This document shows, one piece after another, positions 48,113 through 63,692 of a DNA stretch of 64,000 bases; the stretch's first letter is position 1, and every line of letters starts with the position of its first letter. The position numbers were made by a program, and so were the translations under genes. A model generated the notes under the pieces. That model was not told the origin of the DNA. It did no database searches and saw nothing but the letters and a program-made list of their open reading frames with translations. Origin of the DNA: Glandiceps talaboti. Taxonomy: Eukaryota; Hemichordata; Enteropneusta; Spengelidae. Location: positions 23,103,725-23,167,724 of the forward strand of contig NC_135555.1 in NCBI RefSeq assembly GCF_964340395.1, given 5' to 3'.

Positions 48113-48726
48113 CCAATCTATAAAAAAGGTGCCACCGAAGAAGTCAGCAACTACAGACCAATTTCAACCCTCCCAATCTTTAGCAAAATTCTCGAACCAA
48201 TTGTAAATAAACAGCTTATAAATTACCTTGAACCTAAAAACATTCTTTTACCTACACAATGTGGATTTCGCAAAAACTATAGCACAAAATTGGCTCTTAT
48301 AGACCTGGTCTCTGACATAATCGAGAATTTAGATAATGGGTTTCTTACTTTTGGCATCTTTATTGACTTTAGAAAGGCACTTGACACCATTGATCAGGAT
48401 ATTTTAATCTGTAAATTAGAACATTATGGCATCAGAGGCATTACACTACAATGGTTTAAACATTATTTATCAAATCGTCAACAATGCGTTACAATCAATA
48501 ATGTATCATCTCAATACAAAACAATTGAATGTGGTGTCCCGCAAGGATCGATTCTTGGCCCTATCCTATTCCTAATTTATATAAGTGATATTGCAAATTC
48601 TTCCAACTCGTTTCAGTTTAGACTTTTTGCAGATGACACTAATTGCCCAAAAGCTGTCCTTATTTCACGACTTCGACACTATGTACCAACATCATTTACC
48701 CTCTGTTATATATATTTGGGTAAATA
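48113..48726 (+). mobile_element. Non-LTR retrotransposon (LINE) reverse-transcriptase fragment
   Basis: One open stretch encodes SNYRPISTLPIFSKILE, QCGFRKNYSTKLALIDLV, GIFIDFRKALDTID with the first catalytic Asp region, ECGVPQGSILGPILFLIYI and FADDTN with the catalytic Asp pair, in the order of CR1/L2/Jockey-clade reverse transcriptase. Before 48113 the matching frame is broken by a shift (FPDALKKAK lies in another phase). The copy is cut shortly after FADDTN, so the thumb, C-terminus and endonuclease are missing. A minisatellite follows at once. The AT-rich sequence is similar to its surroundings, as expected for an old insertion. Confidence 0.85.
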
Positions 48727-48756
48727 AACTTACGAATATGAATATAAACTGTGGGG

Positions 48757-49360
48757 CTATTCATAGATAGAGGGGTACCCATGAATATTGGGGCACTCAT
48801 AAATAGTGAGGGGTATTCATTAAGAGTGAAGGGGTATTTATAAATAGTGGGGTATTTATAAATAATGAGGGGTATTCATAAGTAGTAAGGGGTATTTATA
48901 AATAGTAAGGGGTATTTATAAATAGTGAGGGGTATTCATAAAAGTGAGGGGTATTTTTAAATAGTGAGGGCTATTTATAAATAGTGAGGGGTATTCATAA
49001 ATAGTGAGGGGTATTCAAAAATGGTGAGGGGTATTTATAAATAGTGAGGGGTATTCATAAAATGGTGAGGGGTATTTATAAATAGTGAGGGGTATTTATA
49101 AATAGTGAGGGGTATTCATAAAAAGTGAGGGCTATTTATAAATAGTGAGGGGTATTCATAAATGTGAGGCGTTTTTATAAATAGTGAGGAGTATTTATAG
49201 ATGGTGAGGGGTATTCATAAAAGTGAGGGGTATTTATAAATAGTGAGGGGTATTCATAAAAGTGAGGGGTATTTATAAATAGTGAGGGGTATTCATAAAT
49301 AGTGAGGCGTATTTATAAATAGTGAGGGGTATTTATTAAGAGTGAAAGAGCGAGGTGTAT
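48757..49360. repeat. 19-20 base minisatellite, about 30 copies
   Basis: The unit is ATAAATAGTGAGGGGTATTT or ATTC, with frequent one-base slips and occasional GAGGCG or GAGGGC variants. It starts within 40 bases of the broken end of the LINE fragment. Confidence 0.95.
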
Positions 49361-49369
49361 CCAGAAATG

Positions 49370-51230
49370 AGGAGTGGTATTCAGTAATAAGGGGGGAATT
49401 TCTGACTTGCTTTCACGTGTCAAATTACAATGTAACAACTTTGATCAATCGCAGAGATGCATGAAATTTAAGTTAGCAAATATGGATGAAACTTTTCAAT
49501 ACATAAAGTAAGATTTTTGTCAACAATTTTATCGCTAAATCTAAACAAATGCGAACGTACAGCGCAGAATACTGAACAATGTATAGCAGATGGTTTAGGT
49601 ATTAAGTGACCTTAAATCGCTAAGTATACTGTGTCTTTGAAACCATTGACGGTTTTTATGACTGGCAGTTCTATTAGAAAACCGATCGGATTAAAATGAA
49701 TCGGCACTACAAACAGATACTATACTATGTAGAAACAAACAATATTGAAAAGTCGAATACACTGGATGAATGAAATGGAGAACCAATTAAAAAACCAGGG
49801 GTATAACTTCAACACTACTACGTAAAGTAACACCCCACAAAGTAAACTAAATGTATCTACTTTTTTAATACCCCGACAAAGGGAATATTTTTAGGGGCGA
49901 GATCCCCGGGTCCCTTTCCATCAATAAAAGAGGAGTGATTTCTGATGAACATCATACTTGTGGAGGAAGATCTCGTTTTGTTTTCAAAGAAGAGAAATCT
50001 AACCAACGTAAGTACAAAAAATATTCTTTTCTGTTGCTGATGTATCAAAGCATGTTTAGCTGCGCCTTGATTTGAAATGGTAGAATTGTTGAAGTGGTCA
50101 ATTCGAAGTCTGTGGACTTGCTTACTTTAAATTTGCTCAGGTACTATTTTACGTTGATAAAACTTTTCTTTGTCAAACTTTCGTTGAAAACATACACACG
50201 TTCAAAATGTTATTAACATGTTGCCGTGTGTCATTTTAACGATCATGATTGTTGCAACATTGTTTGCTGACCGAAAAGTATCGCCATGGGGGATCGTATG
50301 CATGGGGTCGGGAAGCTTCGCGCAGACCTCAAACCAAACGTGTTGCCAGGCCGTGCCCGTTTTATGAAAAAAGGAGACGCTACCTCAAGTCACACCTGTA
50401 AAGTCTAAGTTCTGGTAACATGGCAATGAGTTGTTGCTACATATACAATAGTTGTGGTTCGGTTTTGAATCGCTACCTACCATGAGATACACGCATGGTC
50501 ACAATACTTATTGGTAGATAACTCTGGTTTCAATAGTTCATCATCTCAAAAGAAAAATAATTTTTTAGGGTGTAACATGAAAAGTATTACATTTCTCATA
50601 CTACAGAGCAGTAAAAATGTCCCCTTTTCGTGCCGACCCTCCCGTGTTGTCGTCTTTGGCAGTTGCCGCCCCTCCCTCTTCCAGGATCGTGACGGACAGT
50701 AGAAATATGTAGCTTGGTTTAAACCTTTTGGAATTTGAAATATTTCAGTGACAACAAACTCACAATCATTTGACTTAGTGATTGTAAGACACGTTTCTCT
50801 TACCATATTAAACCGTACTGTCTTCCTCCGTATTTTCTTCGCCTCGGTCGACTGTCTTACTTCTGTTCATGAGTCAAACTGAACGTATCTGATTACAGGA
50901 ACTCAAAACTTTATCATTTCCAAAAGTCGTAAATTTGTGGCTATCTCATTTCTCTGATGAGAAAGTGTCACTTTGTCCAAATTCATACTCGAATATTTCA
51001 TATACTCACTCCTTCATTTCCACTGAACACAATTGCAACTATTTGGGGACAATTGCATTTGGAGCAATCTTGAAGAAATGGTGGATATTAAAATGATGGA
51101 TTTGCAACCATTATTTGTGGTAAAATTGAATAATTTCAATATTTTAAGAGCACCTGAATTTAGTATATCAATGAGCCAAATAGCCTGCAATTTAACAGAT
51201 TTGCCACTTTTAAAGGATGTAAAGTCTCTA
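49370..51230. other. Intergenic sequence
   Basis: No gene supported. An ATG in good context (GCCATGG, 50284) opens 40 codons in a GC-richer patch at 50280-50405, but no splice partner or family was found. Confidence 0.35.
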
Positions 51231-51237
51231 ATATTTG

Positions 51238-51735
51238 AGAAAATATTTTGAAGTTATAGAATAGGATAGAAAAGAATAGAACTTTATTGTCCATTTACGG
51301 AAATGTTCCTTTTTAAATGGTACATTAAATTACATATACACACTCTAAATAATTACAGTACTACAAACAAAGTAGTATTTAGCGTTGGAAATCAGTTACA
51401 ATCGTCTAGAAAAATATCCTAGAGTGTAGATCTATAAAAAAGAATTGTCAGAGCTTAAAATCACAGGTCTGAGTTCAGTATGGTTATTGCACTTGGTATA
51501 AATGATTTAAAAATGTTCTTATGAGTTAAAGGTACTCTATATCGCCTTAACTTCCTGAAGGCAACAAATCAAACTTCGAGTACAAAGGATGTGAGGTTTT
51601 CCTGCGGACAGAGAGATTGTAGAGGTCATAGAGCTGACTGTTTGTTACCAAATATTTTCCGGGCCAAATTTACAACTCGTGCCAGTTTAGTTCTATTGAA
51701 TCAACCATTAAGACGAAGCTAGCGCATACATCTGT
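51238..51735 (-). mobile_element. 3' end of a decayed LINE
   Basis: On the minus strand the decayed coding sequence gives KLARVVNLARKIFGNKQ and then RYRVPLTHKNIFKSFIPSA with ITILN before a stop near 51447, the usual last lines of CR1/L2-like ORF2 proteins (KSFIPSAI..LN). The 3' untranslated part ends ACAATAAAGTTCTATTCTTT and a short TTCTATCC-type tail near 51250. Several stops and shifts break the upstream part. This is opposite in orientation to the fragment at 48113, so the two are separate insertions. Confidence 0.75.
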
Positions 51736-51784
51736 TATACATTGCCTCTTTGAAACAAATTCAATTTTCTATCGCTTGCATATG

Positions 51785-51908
<124 letters not shown>

Positions 51909-52252
51909 TCCTATCTGTGGTAGTCCGTGCTGTATTAGAATGGCACTTGGTAATTATGTATCAATTTCTATCAACATTACTAAGTGCCGATTCCCTTTAA
52001 GTACGTCTAAGTAATATATTCTATATCATCTTATCACCTCATCTCTTCGTCTATGTATGAGCTAGTAATTTATCTACACATGTAGGAGTCAAAATGTGAA
52101 GTTACTCTTCCACTTCATTACAGGTAAGCTTTCGTGTGATTAAAAATAAACGAACAACATGTACGCAAATCGGCTTTTTTGTTATAATTCTCTAATTCTC
52201 TCCCTGTCACTCAACTGATTCAGACCATATGTCTTCATTTCAGGATCGCAAT

Positions 52253-56287
<4,035 letters not shown>

Positions 56288-56427
56288 ATAGGACTACTCC
56301 ATTCAACTCTCTCTCTCTCTATATATATATATATGTCATTATTGACATGGAAAGTACATACCTTTACTCATTTCGCATCTCGTAATTAGTATCTATTGGA
56401 ATTCGAATAGTTTGCTCTTAGTGTGTT

Positions 56428-56433
56428 AATAAA
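56428..56433 (+). terminator. Polyadenylation signal of the lectin gene
   Basis: AATAAA 141 bases past the lectin stop codon. It is the first such signal after the last exon. Confidence 0.55.
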
Positions 56434-56569
56434 TCGGATATTGCAGCGCAATATGTGAGTAGTGTGCATTGATTTCCAGATGTTGAATATGAAACTTGCA
56501 TGGGCTATACTATATGCACTTCTCCGCAGCTATTACTTTCCACTCTCCAATGGAGTCATCGGGAGTTGG

Positions 56570-56955
<386 letters not shown>

Positions 56956-56959
56956 TCCC

Positions 56960-57730
56960 TCACTCCCATCCCCGGATTTAAGCTCTTAGAGTAACCAAAC
57001 AGTGATTGATGAATGATGAGAAAATATTTCGGCAAAAAGTTAAGTGTGTTTTTTAAAGGTGTGTAAAATAACCATGATGGCAGTATATCAATTAGGTAAA
57101 CAAAGAAGACATCTAAATTAATTGGTATAGTTAAAATGCTTTGAGTATGTCCAAACCTCTCCTCAAAGGAACTGAAAAAAAGTGAAATAAAGTCAATACG
57201 TAAAAGAATCATAAAAAGAGAAGTGTTACCAAGTGCATGGCTATGTAAAAATGTCGACAGGCCTGGTGGAAAACATCTGACGTTGACAAAGAAAAACAAA
57301 TCTTTGACTTTAACATTTGGAATGGTAGAAGTCAATTTGCTGGAATCATCGAATTTCCTGTGATTTTGGACAACAGTTGATTCTTTGATGTCGTCTACGT
57401 ACTGGCCTAAAAGTCCCTCCAATTCTAAAGTCCCACACGCAGAGGTTGTCGGTTTAACCACTTAAATTGCCTTTACCACTGACACTCAGGCTGCGGTCGG
57501 GGTTCGAACCCATTAAGGATTTGATTGAATTGACCACGCTGTGAATAAGAAGGGTGTCGTTCAGTTTGACTCTACCGAGTAACGCAGATTTTCCCTGGGT
57601 ACTCCGATTTCCCCCTGCATTTACTCTGAACCCACGAGGGATGGCTCTCATTTGATTTGGGAGTCAAGTATTTATATACTTAAATAACTATCCAGTTTAA
57701 ATAAAGATTAGTGTTATTAGACACACATAT
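56960..57730. other. Intergenic; palindromic tRNA-type B-box at 57504
   Basis: GGGTTCGAACCC near 57504 matches the RNA polymerase III B-box and is its own reverse complement. No convincing A-box or cloverleaf was found, so this may be the relic of a tRNA-derived SINE. TCCCTGGGTACTCCGATTTC at 57593 also has the look of a dispersed repeat. An open minus-strand stretch at 57300-57460 matches no family that I know. Confidence 0.3.
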
Positions 57731-57736
57731 ATACCC

Positions 57737-57903
57737 CCACATACATACATACATACATACATACATACATACATACATACATACATACATACACACACAT
57801 ACATACATACATACATACATACATACATACATACATACACACATACATACATACACATATATACATACATACATACATACATACATACATACATACATAC
57901 ATA
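57737..57903. repeat. (CATA)n microsatellite
   Basis: About 165 bases of ACAT units with a few CACA and ATAT interruptions. Confidence 0.95.
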
Positions 57904-58167
57904 AATCTAGTAAACTATTTCTACATGGTAACATGCCAATGTATGGGAAAGCGACAGAAACATTAGCAGACTAAACACGAAGTAGTCTTAACTCATCTCC
58001 TGTGAATCGTTTACCATATATCACGATATCATTATACAGCTTACCACCGGGTATTTTGTATTATTAAACTAAAATGGTCGTCAGGGATTTTGATAATCCT
58101 TGAAATAAAAGGCGTTCTGATGCGAAATAAAGCTGAAAGTTGTAACTATTGCAAGACCCATGGTTTC

Positions 58168-58420
58168 AATAGGGAACTTGCAATCGAGACTGAGCATGCT
58201 CAGACGCAAAGGACTATGGGACTATCTGTGGTTATCGTAATATCTTATCTGGAGCCACTGATGAAATAAACCTCCCACACTGGTCAAGCTAAATATGAAT
58301 TGATCATTCGTGGTTATAAACAATTTAACAGCATTGTTTACAATACTAATTGATTAGTATTTATTATCACATACCCCATGATGCAACATTCAACATGGCG
58401 GGTTTGCAAGTTCCCCTATT
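58168..58420. repeat. MITE, copy 1 (16-base inverted ends)
   Basis: The element runs from AATAGGGAACTTGCAA to the reverse complement TTGCAAGTTCCC(C)TATT, about 253 bases. A second copy lies at 63059-63310 with the same internal words (CTGAGCATGCTCAGACGCAA, GGTTATCGTAATA, GATGCAACATTCAACATGGC). No coding capacity. Target-site duplications are not obvious. Confidence 0.85.
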
Positions 58421-58641
58421 CTTATAACGTTTTGATATTGGTTCGCAGTTCTTATGACCAATCATATGTCACGATACAATATGTGACACTTGCAAAGTTG
58501 GACATACATATATATCAAACGCTGAATATATCAGTAGATGTTAGAATACTGCTAACACGTATAGCAAAATCTAGATCTCAAGGTTAAATAATCTAATTTA
58601 TTACTGTAAAGAAAACTAGGGCCGACCGTCACAAAACAAAC

Positions 58642-58642
<1 letters not shown>

Positions 58643-58687
<45 letters not shown>

Positions 58688-59177
58688 AACAGACAGATGT
58701 AAAGGGATTGTTTTCTTTCCCTAAGGGCAAAGCTTTTCGAGTTATTTCCTACACACATTGTCGCAATGTAAAATTCTGAGATATAGCTACGTATACCATG
58801 TGTGATATACCTCTCAAACGGCAATTACTTATACTAAACTTTATGTTAAATTTGAAGTTTGCAAAATTACGATAATGCCTAATTACCGAAAATAATCAAT
58901 TATGCGCTTTGTTATTATAAAAAGATTATGAAATTTCAAGCTATTATTCTTGAGATATGTCTAAGTAACAAAAGTCATTAATTATGCAAATGACTCATTA
59001 ACACTAAAAGTTACGTCAAAAAGCTTTATAGGACATATGTCCTTTGTTATGGTTAATGCACGTACTAATTTAGTACCCTCCTTGCCATACTCAAAAATAA
59101 ATTTCAAATACCCCTTCCTAGGATCAATAATTTTGAAGTACATCCCCCGCTAGCCAAAAATTCAAAAATGAAAACTT

Positions 59178-59262
<85 letters not shown>
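58643..59262. repeat. (CAA)n and (CA)n microsatellites with old repeat between
   Basis: (CAA)n at 58643-58687 and (CA)n at 59179-59260. Between them, 58850-59000 resembles the dispersed repeat at 37640. Confidence 0.8.
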
Positions 59263-60095
59263 TTCATATTCATATACATAGATCCCGGTACCATCCTAGT
59301 ATAACTGTGAAAACACAATTTCCAACACGACATTATATCGTAAAAAACAATGTACTAATTTCACTAGTACTGTTGCTATCAGTTGTTCATATACTGAAAT
59401 ACTATATATCATATATATATTCAATATTACTATATATCAGTATTTTGTCATTATTTTCAAATTATTCCTCGTTATCCAAATCTTACTTTACATACATACA
59501 AAGACTGAAGACAAAAACACACCTCCCCAATACCCCTGAATCAGAATTACTCTCATTACTGGATAAATCAGTCCATGTCACATGATTAGCTATCTCATTG
59601 AATGTTTAATTTGGTGTTCAACAATGTCAAATACTTGTAGTTTTAACATTTGAATGATTTCTTAATTGTCCTTTGTAAAATCGACTGTGAGGGCGCTGTT
59701 CTTCCTACACTTGCACACAAACATGCACATATTGTTTAAAATTTGCCATGTATTATTGGAAAGCTAATTGTCAAATTACTTTTTTACACTGTAAAATTAT
59801 TCGACAGAAATGCAATTGAAAAACAATATACTGGGCTTCGTTAACTTTTTCTTTTCAACAGGAGAGCTAAGTACATCGGACGGAATCACAATATTTTTTT
59901 CAGATACCCCCCTCTACCCAATTAAATTTCTTCAAATATCCCCCATAAATCTTCCCCCCCCCCCCTCCGGACAAGTTTTTGTGAAAACAGCATAAGTTTG
60001 TTATAGGGTTACACTGTAGATAGATGTACGATCTCTGACAATGTTTAACCGTGACTACGTGGCTCATCTCGCTATTAGAAATCCATTACATTTAC
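59263..60095. other. Intergenic sequence
   Basis: AT-rich, with a C-run at 59957-59966. No supported exon. Confidence 0.35.
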
Positions 60096-60099
60096 CTAC

Positions 60100-60262
60100 C
60101 GTTGAGGGCAGCTACAGTTGGTACAAGGAATATTAAAACCTAGGCTCCTGGCAAGAGATGTCAACCCAAATCTTAGTATTTCGCGTTATTCATTTATCCG
60201 CTTTACAATCGACACAATTGGAATAAAAATTACAACTTGTTATCAAAGCTTTTGAATTCGAA
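60100..60262 (-). pseudogene. Relic second exon of a third enoyl-CoA isomerase copy
   Basis: Starting at an AAAG acceptor in the same phase as the second exon of copies A and B, the minus strand reads SNSKALIT, then FYSN, and ends at LVPTVAALN-like sequence before a donor ACG|GTAGGT. The intact copies have SNAKALIT, FYSNGID and FPMPTIAALNG. The exon is 163 bases against 176, contains stops and a net 13-base loss, and lacks the GID of the oxyanion loop. It is a dead copy of the neighbouring tandem genes. Confidence 0.75.
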
Positions 60263-60264
60263 CT

Positions 60265-61505
60265 TTACGAAACCGAACAAAATAGGAAGCAAAATAAATA
60301 AATAAATAAAAGAAAAGAAAAGAATAAGACACAAAACATTATATTTAGGCCGGATGTAGTTTATGAATGACGTAAGGACTAAGAGTTATTCATTCTCGAT
60401 TCAGTTCTCGGCTAAAAATACTCCATTTCTGATGATAGGGCTAAGATTATGAAATAAATATTGAAGAAATAAGAATTATGGAACCGTCTGTGTGTTGGCT
60501 ATTAATTGTTAATTTAGAATCAATTTAGCAAATCCAGTGAGACTGGGAGAGTCTAAACTCAGGTAAATTTGTATGTACTAGTATATATGTAACCGTGATG
60601 TATAGGGCGCCCTCACAATTTGTTGATTTTACGCCTTTTGTTTCTATTCGTCATTTGCATTTCTATTTACGTTATCCGCTTATCGTTTGTGAGCTGTCCA
60701 CCTGTATGGGTTCTTTGAAAGTTTTTCATTTCAGGATGCATCGTCATACGTGTCATTTCTCTGTCGGGAGTCAGTCTTGTGTGTTGGTCTATAGTTTCTC
60801 GGCGGTCGTCCTTTTTAGTTAATTTAAGCTGTTCCATATGTTGGTAGTTGCCCCGGCAGTTACCTTTTCCGAACCACACGAGTTCAGGGTTCGCCGTGGT
60901 CACGTTGCTGTAGTGGTATTGGTGAAGTCGTCGGTCCGTTGATATAACTACTCTCCGGGTTAAGTGGAAGACTTCGTCCATATAGAAGTCAATTCAAAGA
61001 ACGTAAACTGAGAGTGCCACAAAACGTAATTTCCAATGGTTAATTCATAGACCGTGTTGTATACCTACTCCACTGCCACTGGGAAATTACATGTAATGTA
61101 GTTCTCCTGAAGTGAATCAAACCGTCTCACTTCGTAACGTATGTCAGAGAGAAACGCTGAGTAACATGTCGTTGTAAAAGACTGCATTCAAACCATTCAG
61201 GAGCTTGAAACTGTTGCCGTGTGTTGTAACTACATGTATATGTAATTATAATTGCCACGTTTATTCGTCCTTAGCTATGCTAGTAAAATGTCTCGTCGTT
61301 GTCCATTGCGTGTGGGACACTACATGTATTTCTGTTATAGCGGCAATTTGTTTGTAGAATCCTGTAATTCGTTAAATTCTCGCCATGTTGCTGTGTGCTT
61401 GGAATTCATTGAAGGTTTGCTGTACAACATATCATAGTATTGTTCCTGATGTTCGAGTTGGGGCCACGTCACTTGTCACCGAGAGCTACTTTACACGTAC
61501 CAGAC
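60265..61505. other. Intergenic sequence
   Basis: No exon that I can support on either strand. Short purine runs (AATAAATAAATAAAAG) occur near 60293. Confidence 0.35.
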
Positions 61506-61513
61506 TGAGTACT

Positions 61514-61566
61514 GTAGCCTGCGGGGGGGGGGGGGGCAAGGGGGGCAGCTGCCCCCCCCCCCCCGA
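61514..61566. repeat. Poly-G / GGCAGCTGCC / poly-C palindrome
   Basis: A G-run, then GGGGGGCAGCTGCCCCCC continuing into a C-run. The perfect inner palindrome is centred on CAGCTG. The CCCGAGATTTTGGAAA that follows has the look of the edge of a dispersed transposon. Confidence 0.75.
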
Positions 61567-62159
61567 GATTTTGGAAAAAAGAAAGGAAAAAAACTACTTT
61601 TTGAATACATAGCGATGCTATTAAAATCGTTATTTACGTGACGATTCCTAGCATGCGCGATTATAAATGGATATTTCACTAAAGTGACTGTGCTCTGCTG
61701 ACTCCTGGCTAATATGTATCTTATATCGCTATAAAATGTGTCCAGTTAAAAATTGTAACTTTTTGCAGCAAATTAAAAAAATCTTTGTGCGGGAAAGTAC
61801 AAAAGAAGTGCGCACATGCACTGTGCATTTTCCGCGACTAACAGTAGTCTTGAAAGTCTCGGAATTATAATGTCAGCGAGTGAAACTCAAAAAAAAAAGA
61901 CGGAAAAAGTCGTTCAACGTAAGGTCGCCTGCTATGCTGCATACAGTGACTCCGAAGAAGAGCTCGATCTCATTTACATTTTGTTCCTTATATTAAAAAA
62001 TTTCATACTGATAAAACGGCAGATCTCTTTTTGGAATTTTGGTGGCCCTGAAAAACTACATTCCTATTGAGGCCAATAAAAGAAGTTCTATGTTATAAAA
62101 TGGATTTTGAATTGATAGTTGATGTCAAAGCTCATTTAGTGCTTGATGTACTTGAGAGT

Positions 62160-62600
62160 TCCCTTTCTAAAATGGCGTTGCCAGAGCGTCTATCAGTCGG
62201 ACGACTATCTACCAAACATGTCAACTTACTTGAAAAAAAGATGAATCACCTGCCAATGAATGGCACCACACTATCACAAAATTATACAAGACTACAAAAC
62301 TTTGACAGTTTACGACCAACATCAAACACCGGTTTCATGGGGAATGCAAAAGGAATATGGTGGTGTGGGATATATTTTTACGGAGGCTGCTTACCGTGGA
62401 CTTGGTCTGTTCAATTACGTCACTTCATTCTTATTACAAGAAATCATCAGATTTGAAGAGATGCCCTATGGATATATTGACGTGAACAACGAGTCTGCCT
62501 TGAACGCTGCAACTAATATTGGATTCTTAAAATACAAGAAATATGAGATGACTTGGGCCTCGTTTATTAAAAAAAAGTTGGGGAATTCACTCCACAAACA
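62160..62600 (+). pseudogene. GLYAT-like (glycine N-acyltransferase-like) relic
   Basis: One phase (about 62160-62255) encodes ALPERLSVGRLSTKHVNLLE, the linker and start of the C-terminal GNAT domain in GLYAT-like proteins. Another phase (about 62263-62590) encodes DYKTLTVYDQ, TPVSWGMQKEYGGVGYIFTE, AYRGLGLFNYVTSFLLQEI, PYGYIDVNNESALNAATN and IGFLKYKKYEMTWASF, which continue the same domain: PVSW, the acetyl-CoA loop region RGLG, and the lGF strand. A single frame change between about 62225 and 62290 separates them, so the gene is either broken or has an error there. The N-terminal GLYAT domain is not seen. The C-terminus runs on into a (CAAACA)n repeat, unusual for the family. An AATAAA lies at 62779. 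Confidence 0.65.
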
Positions 62601-62635
62601 CAAACACAAACACAAACACAAACACAAACACAAAC

Positions 62636-62666
<31 letters not shown>

Positions 62667-62695
62667 TACAGACAGACAGACGGACAGACACCGCA
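62596..62695. repeat. (CAAACA)n-(CA)n-(CAGA)n microsatellite
   Basis: Hexanucleotide ACAAAC repeats, then CA, then GACA units. It overlaps the end of the open GLYAT-like frame, adding a Lys-His run and a Thr-His run to its conceptual product. Confidence 0.9.
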
Positions 62696-63058
62696 CCATG
62701 CCTATAGCACTATTGAACCTTTTTATCACTTCAGTCGTGCTAAAAATGTCCCTGTGAACTTTGATCGGCTTCGTTAAAAATAAACTTGTACAATTTTGTA
62801 TTGTCTGCATTTGTATCTATCATAAATAGCTATTTACATAAATATGCTAATTAGTTTTGAAGTATTCGAATTACACCACCACATCTCTCTCACATAATAG
62901 CGTCATGTTATCATTAGTAGTCCTTCAAAGTTTGGTACAATCCATGCCTACAATTTATTACAAATCTACAAATAAGACGAATCAGACAAAGCATCCATCA
63001 CATTTCATAACATCCATCACGTTTAAATGCAATACACGTTAGCAAGTAAGAGTAATGT

Positions 63059-63310
63059 AATAGGGAACTTGCAATCCAAACTGAGCATGCTCAGACGCAA
63101 AGGACTATGGGATTATCTGTGGTTATCGTAATACCTAATCAGGAGCTACTGATAAATTAAACCTCCCACAATGGTCAGGGTGACTATGAATTGATCATTT
63201 GTGGTTACAAACAATGAAACATTATTGTTTACAATACTATTTGATTAGTATTTATTATCACGTTTTCCATGATGCAACATTCAACATGGCGGGTTTGCAA
63301 GTTCCCTATT
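63059..63310. repeat. MITE, copy 2 (16-base inverted ends)
   Basis: The same family as 58168-58420, in the same orientation. It has perfect 16-base inverted ends, AATAGGGAACTTGCAA and TTGCAAGTTCCCTATT, and scattered substitutions relative to copy 1. Confidence 0.88.
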
Positions 63311-63446
63311 TTGACTCTTGATTGGCTCCTCATCTTGAAGTCTAATATACCACACTAGCTACCTCCGCCAGATCAGTGAAACGTAAATCAAGATTTTTTT
63401 GAAACCTGTTTTTGGTTTACCATTCAATAATTATAGCATTCAATTT

Positions 63447-63451
<5 letters not shown>

Positions 63452-63512
<61 letters not shown>
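63452..63512. repeat. (CAA)n microsatellite
   Basis: Pure CAA trinucleotides for about 60 bases. Confidence 0.95.
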
Positions 63513-63647
63513 GGTAGACTAAAACAACTATAGTTGGACTGCTAGGTGTTTAAACAAATAAACCTAGTGAAAAAAGTCCGGATTCTAGTCCAGACCGCTA
63601 GGCTATATATTTCAAATTTACCGCATCGGCTAAAGAGTATCATCTTC

Positions 63648-63692
63648 CCATTCAATCCATCCAGTGTTCTCAACACTCTTTGCGATTTTGTT
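63648..63692 (-). pseudogene. Relic first exon of the third isomerase copy
   Basis: On the minus strand a short stretch encodes VLRTLDGLN, matching ILRTLDEIE at the end of the first exon of copy B, but the donor is lost (GGGAAG where the gene has a splice site). Strand and order relative to 60100-60262 fit one dead gene. Only the 3' part of the exon is recognisable. Confidence 0.5.

Noticed and set aside
57000-57461. Minus-strand open stretch ending ELEGLLGQYVDDIK, first suspected to be a crotonase exon
   Set aside because: Compared by eye with all five isomerase exons it shows no shared blocks; most of the frame also runs through a (GA)n repeat.
57504-57520. Possible tRNA gene at the GGGTTCGAACCC B-box
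   Set aside because: No A-box at the right distance and no cloverleaf could be drawn; the box is palindromic and sits in repeat-like sequence.
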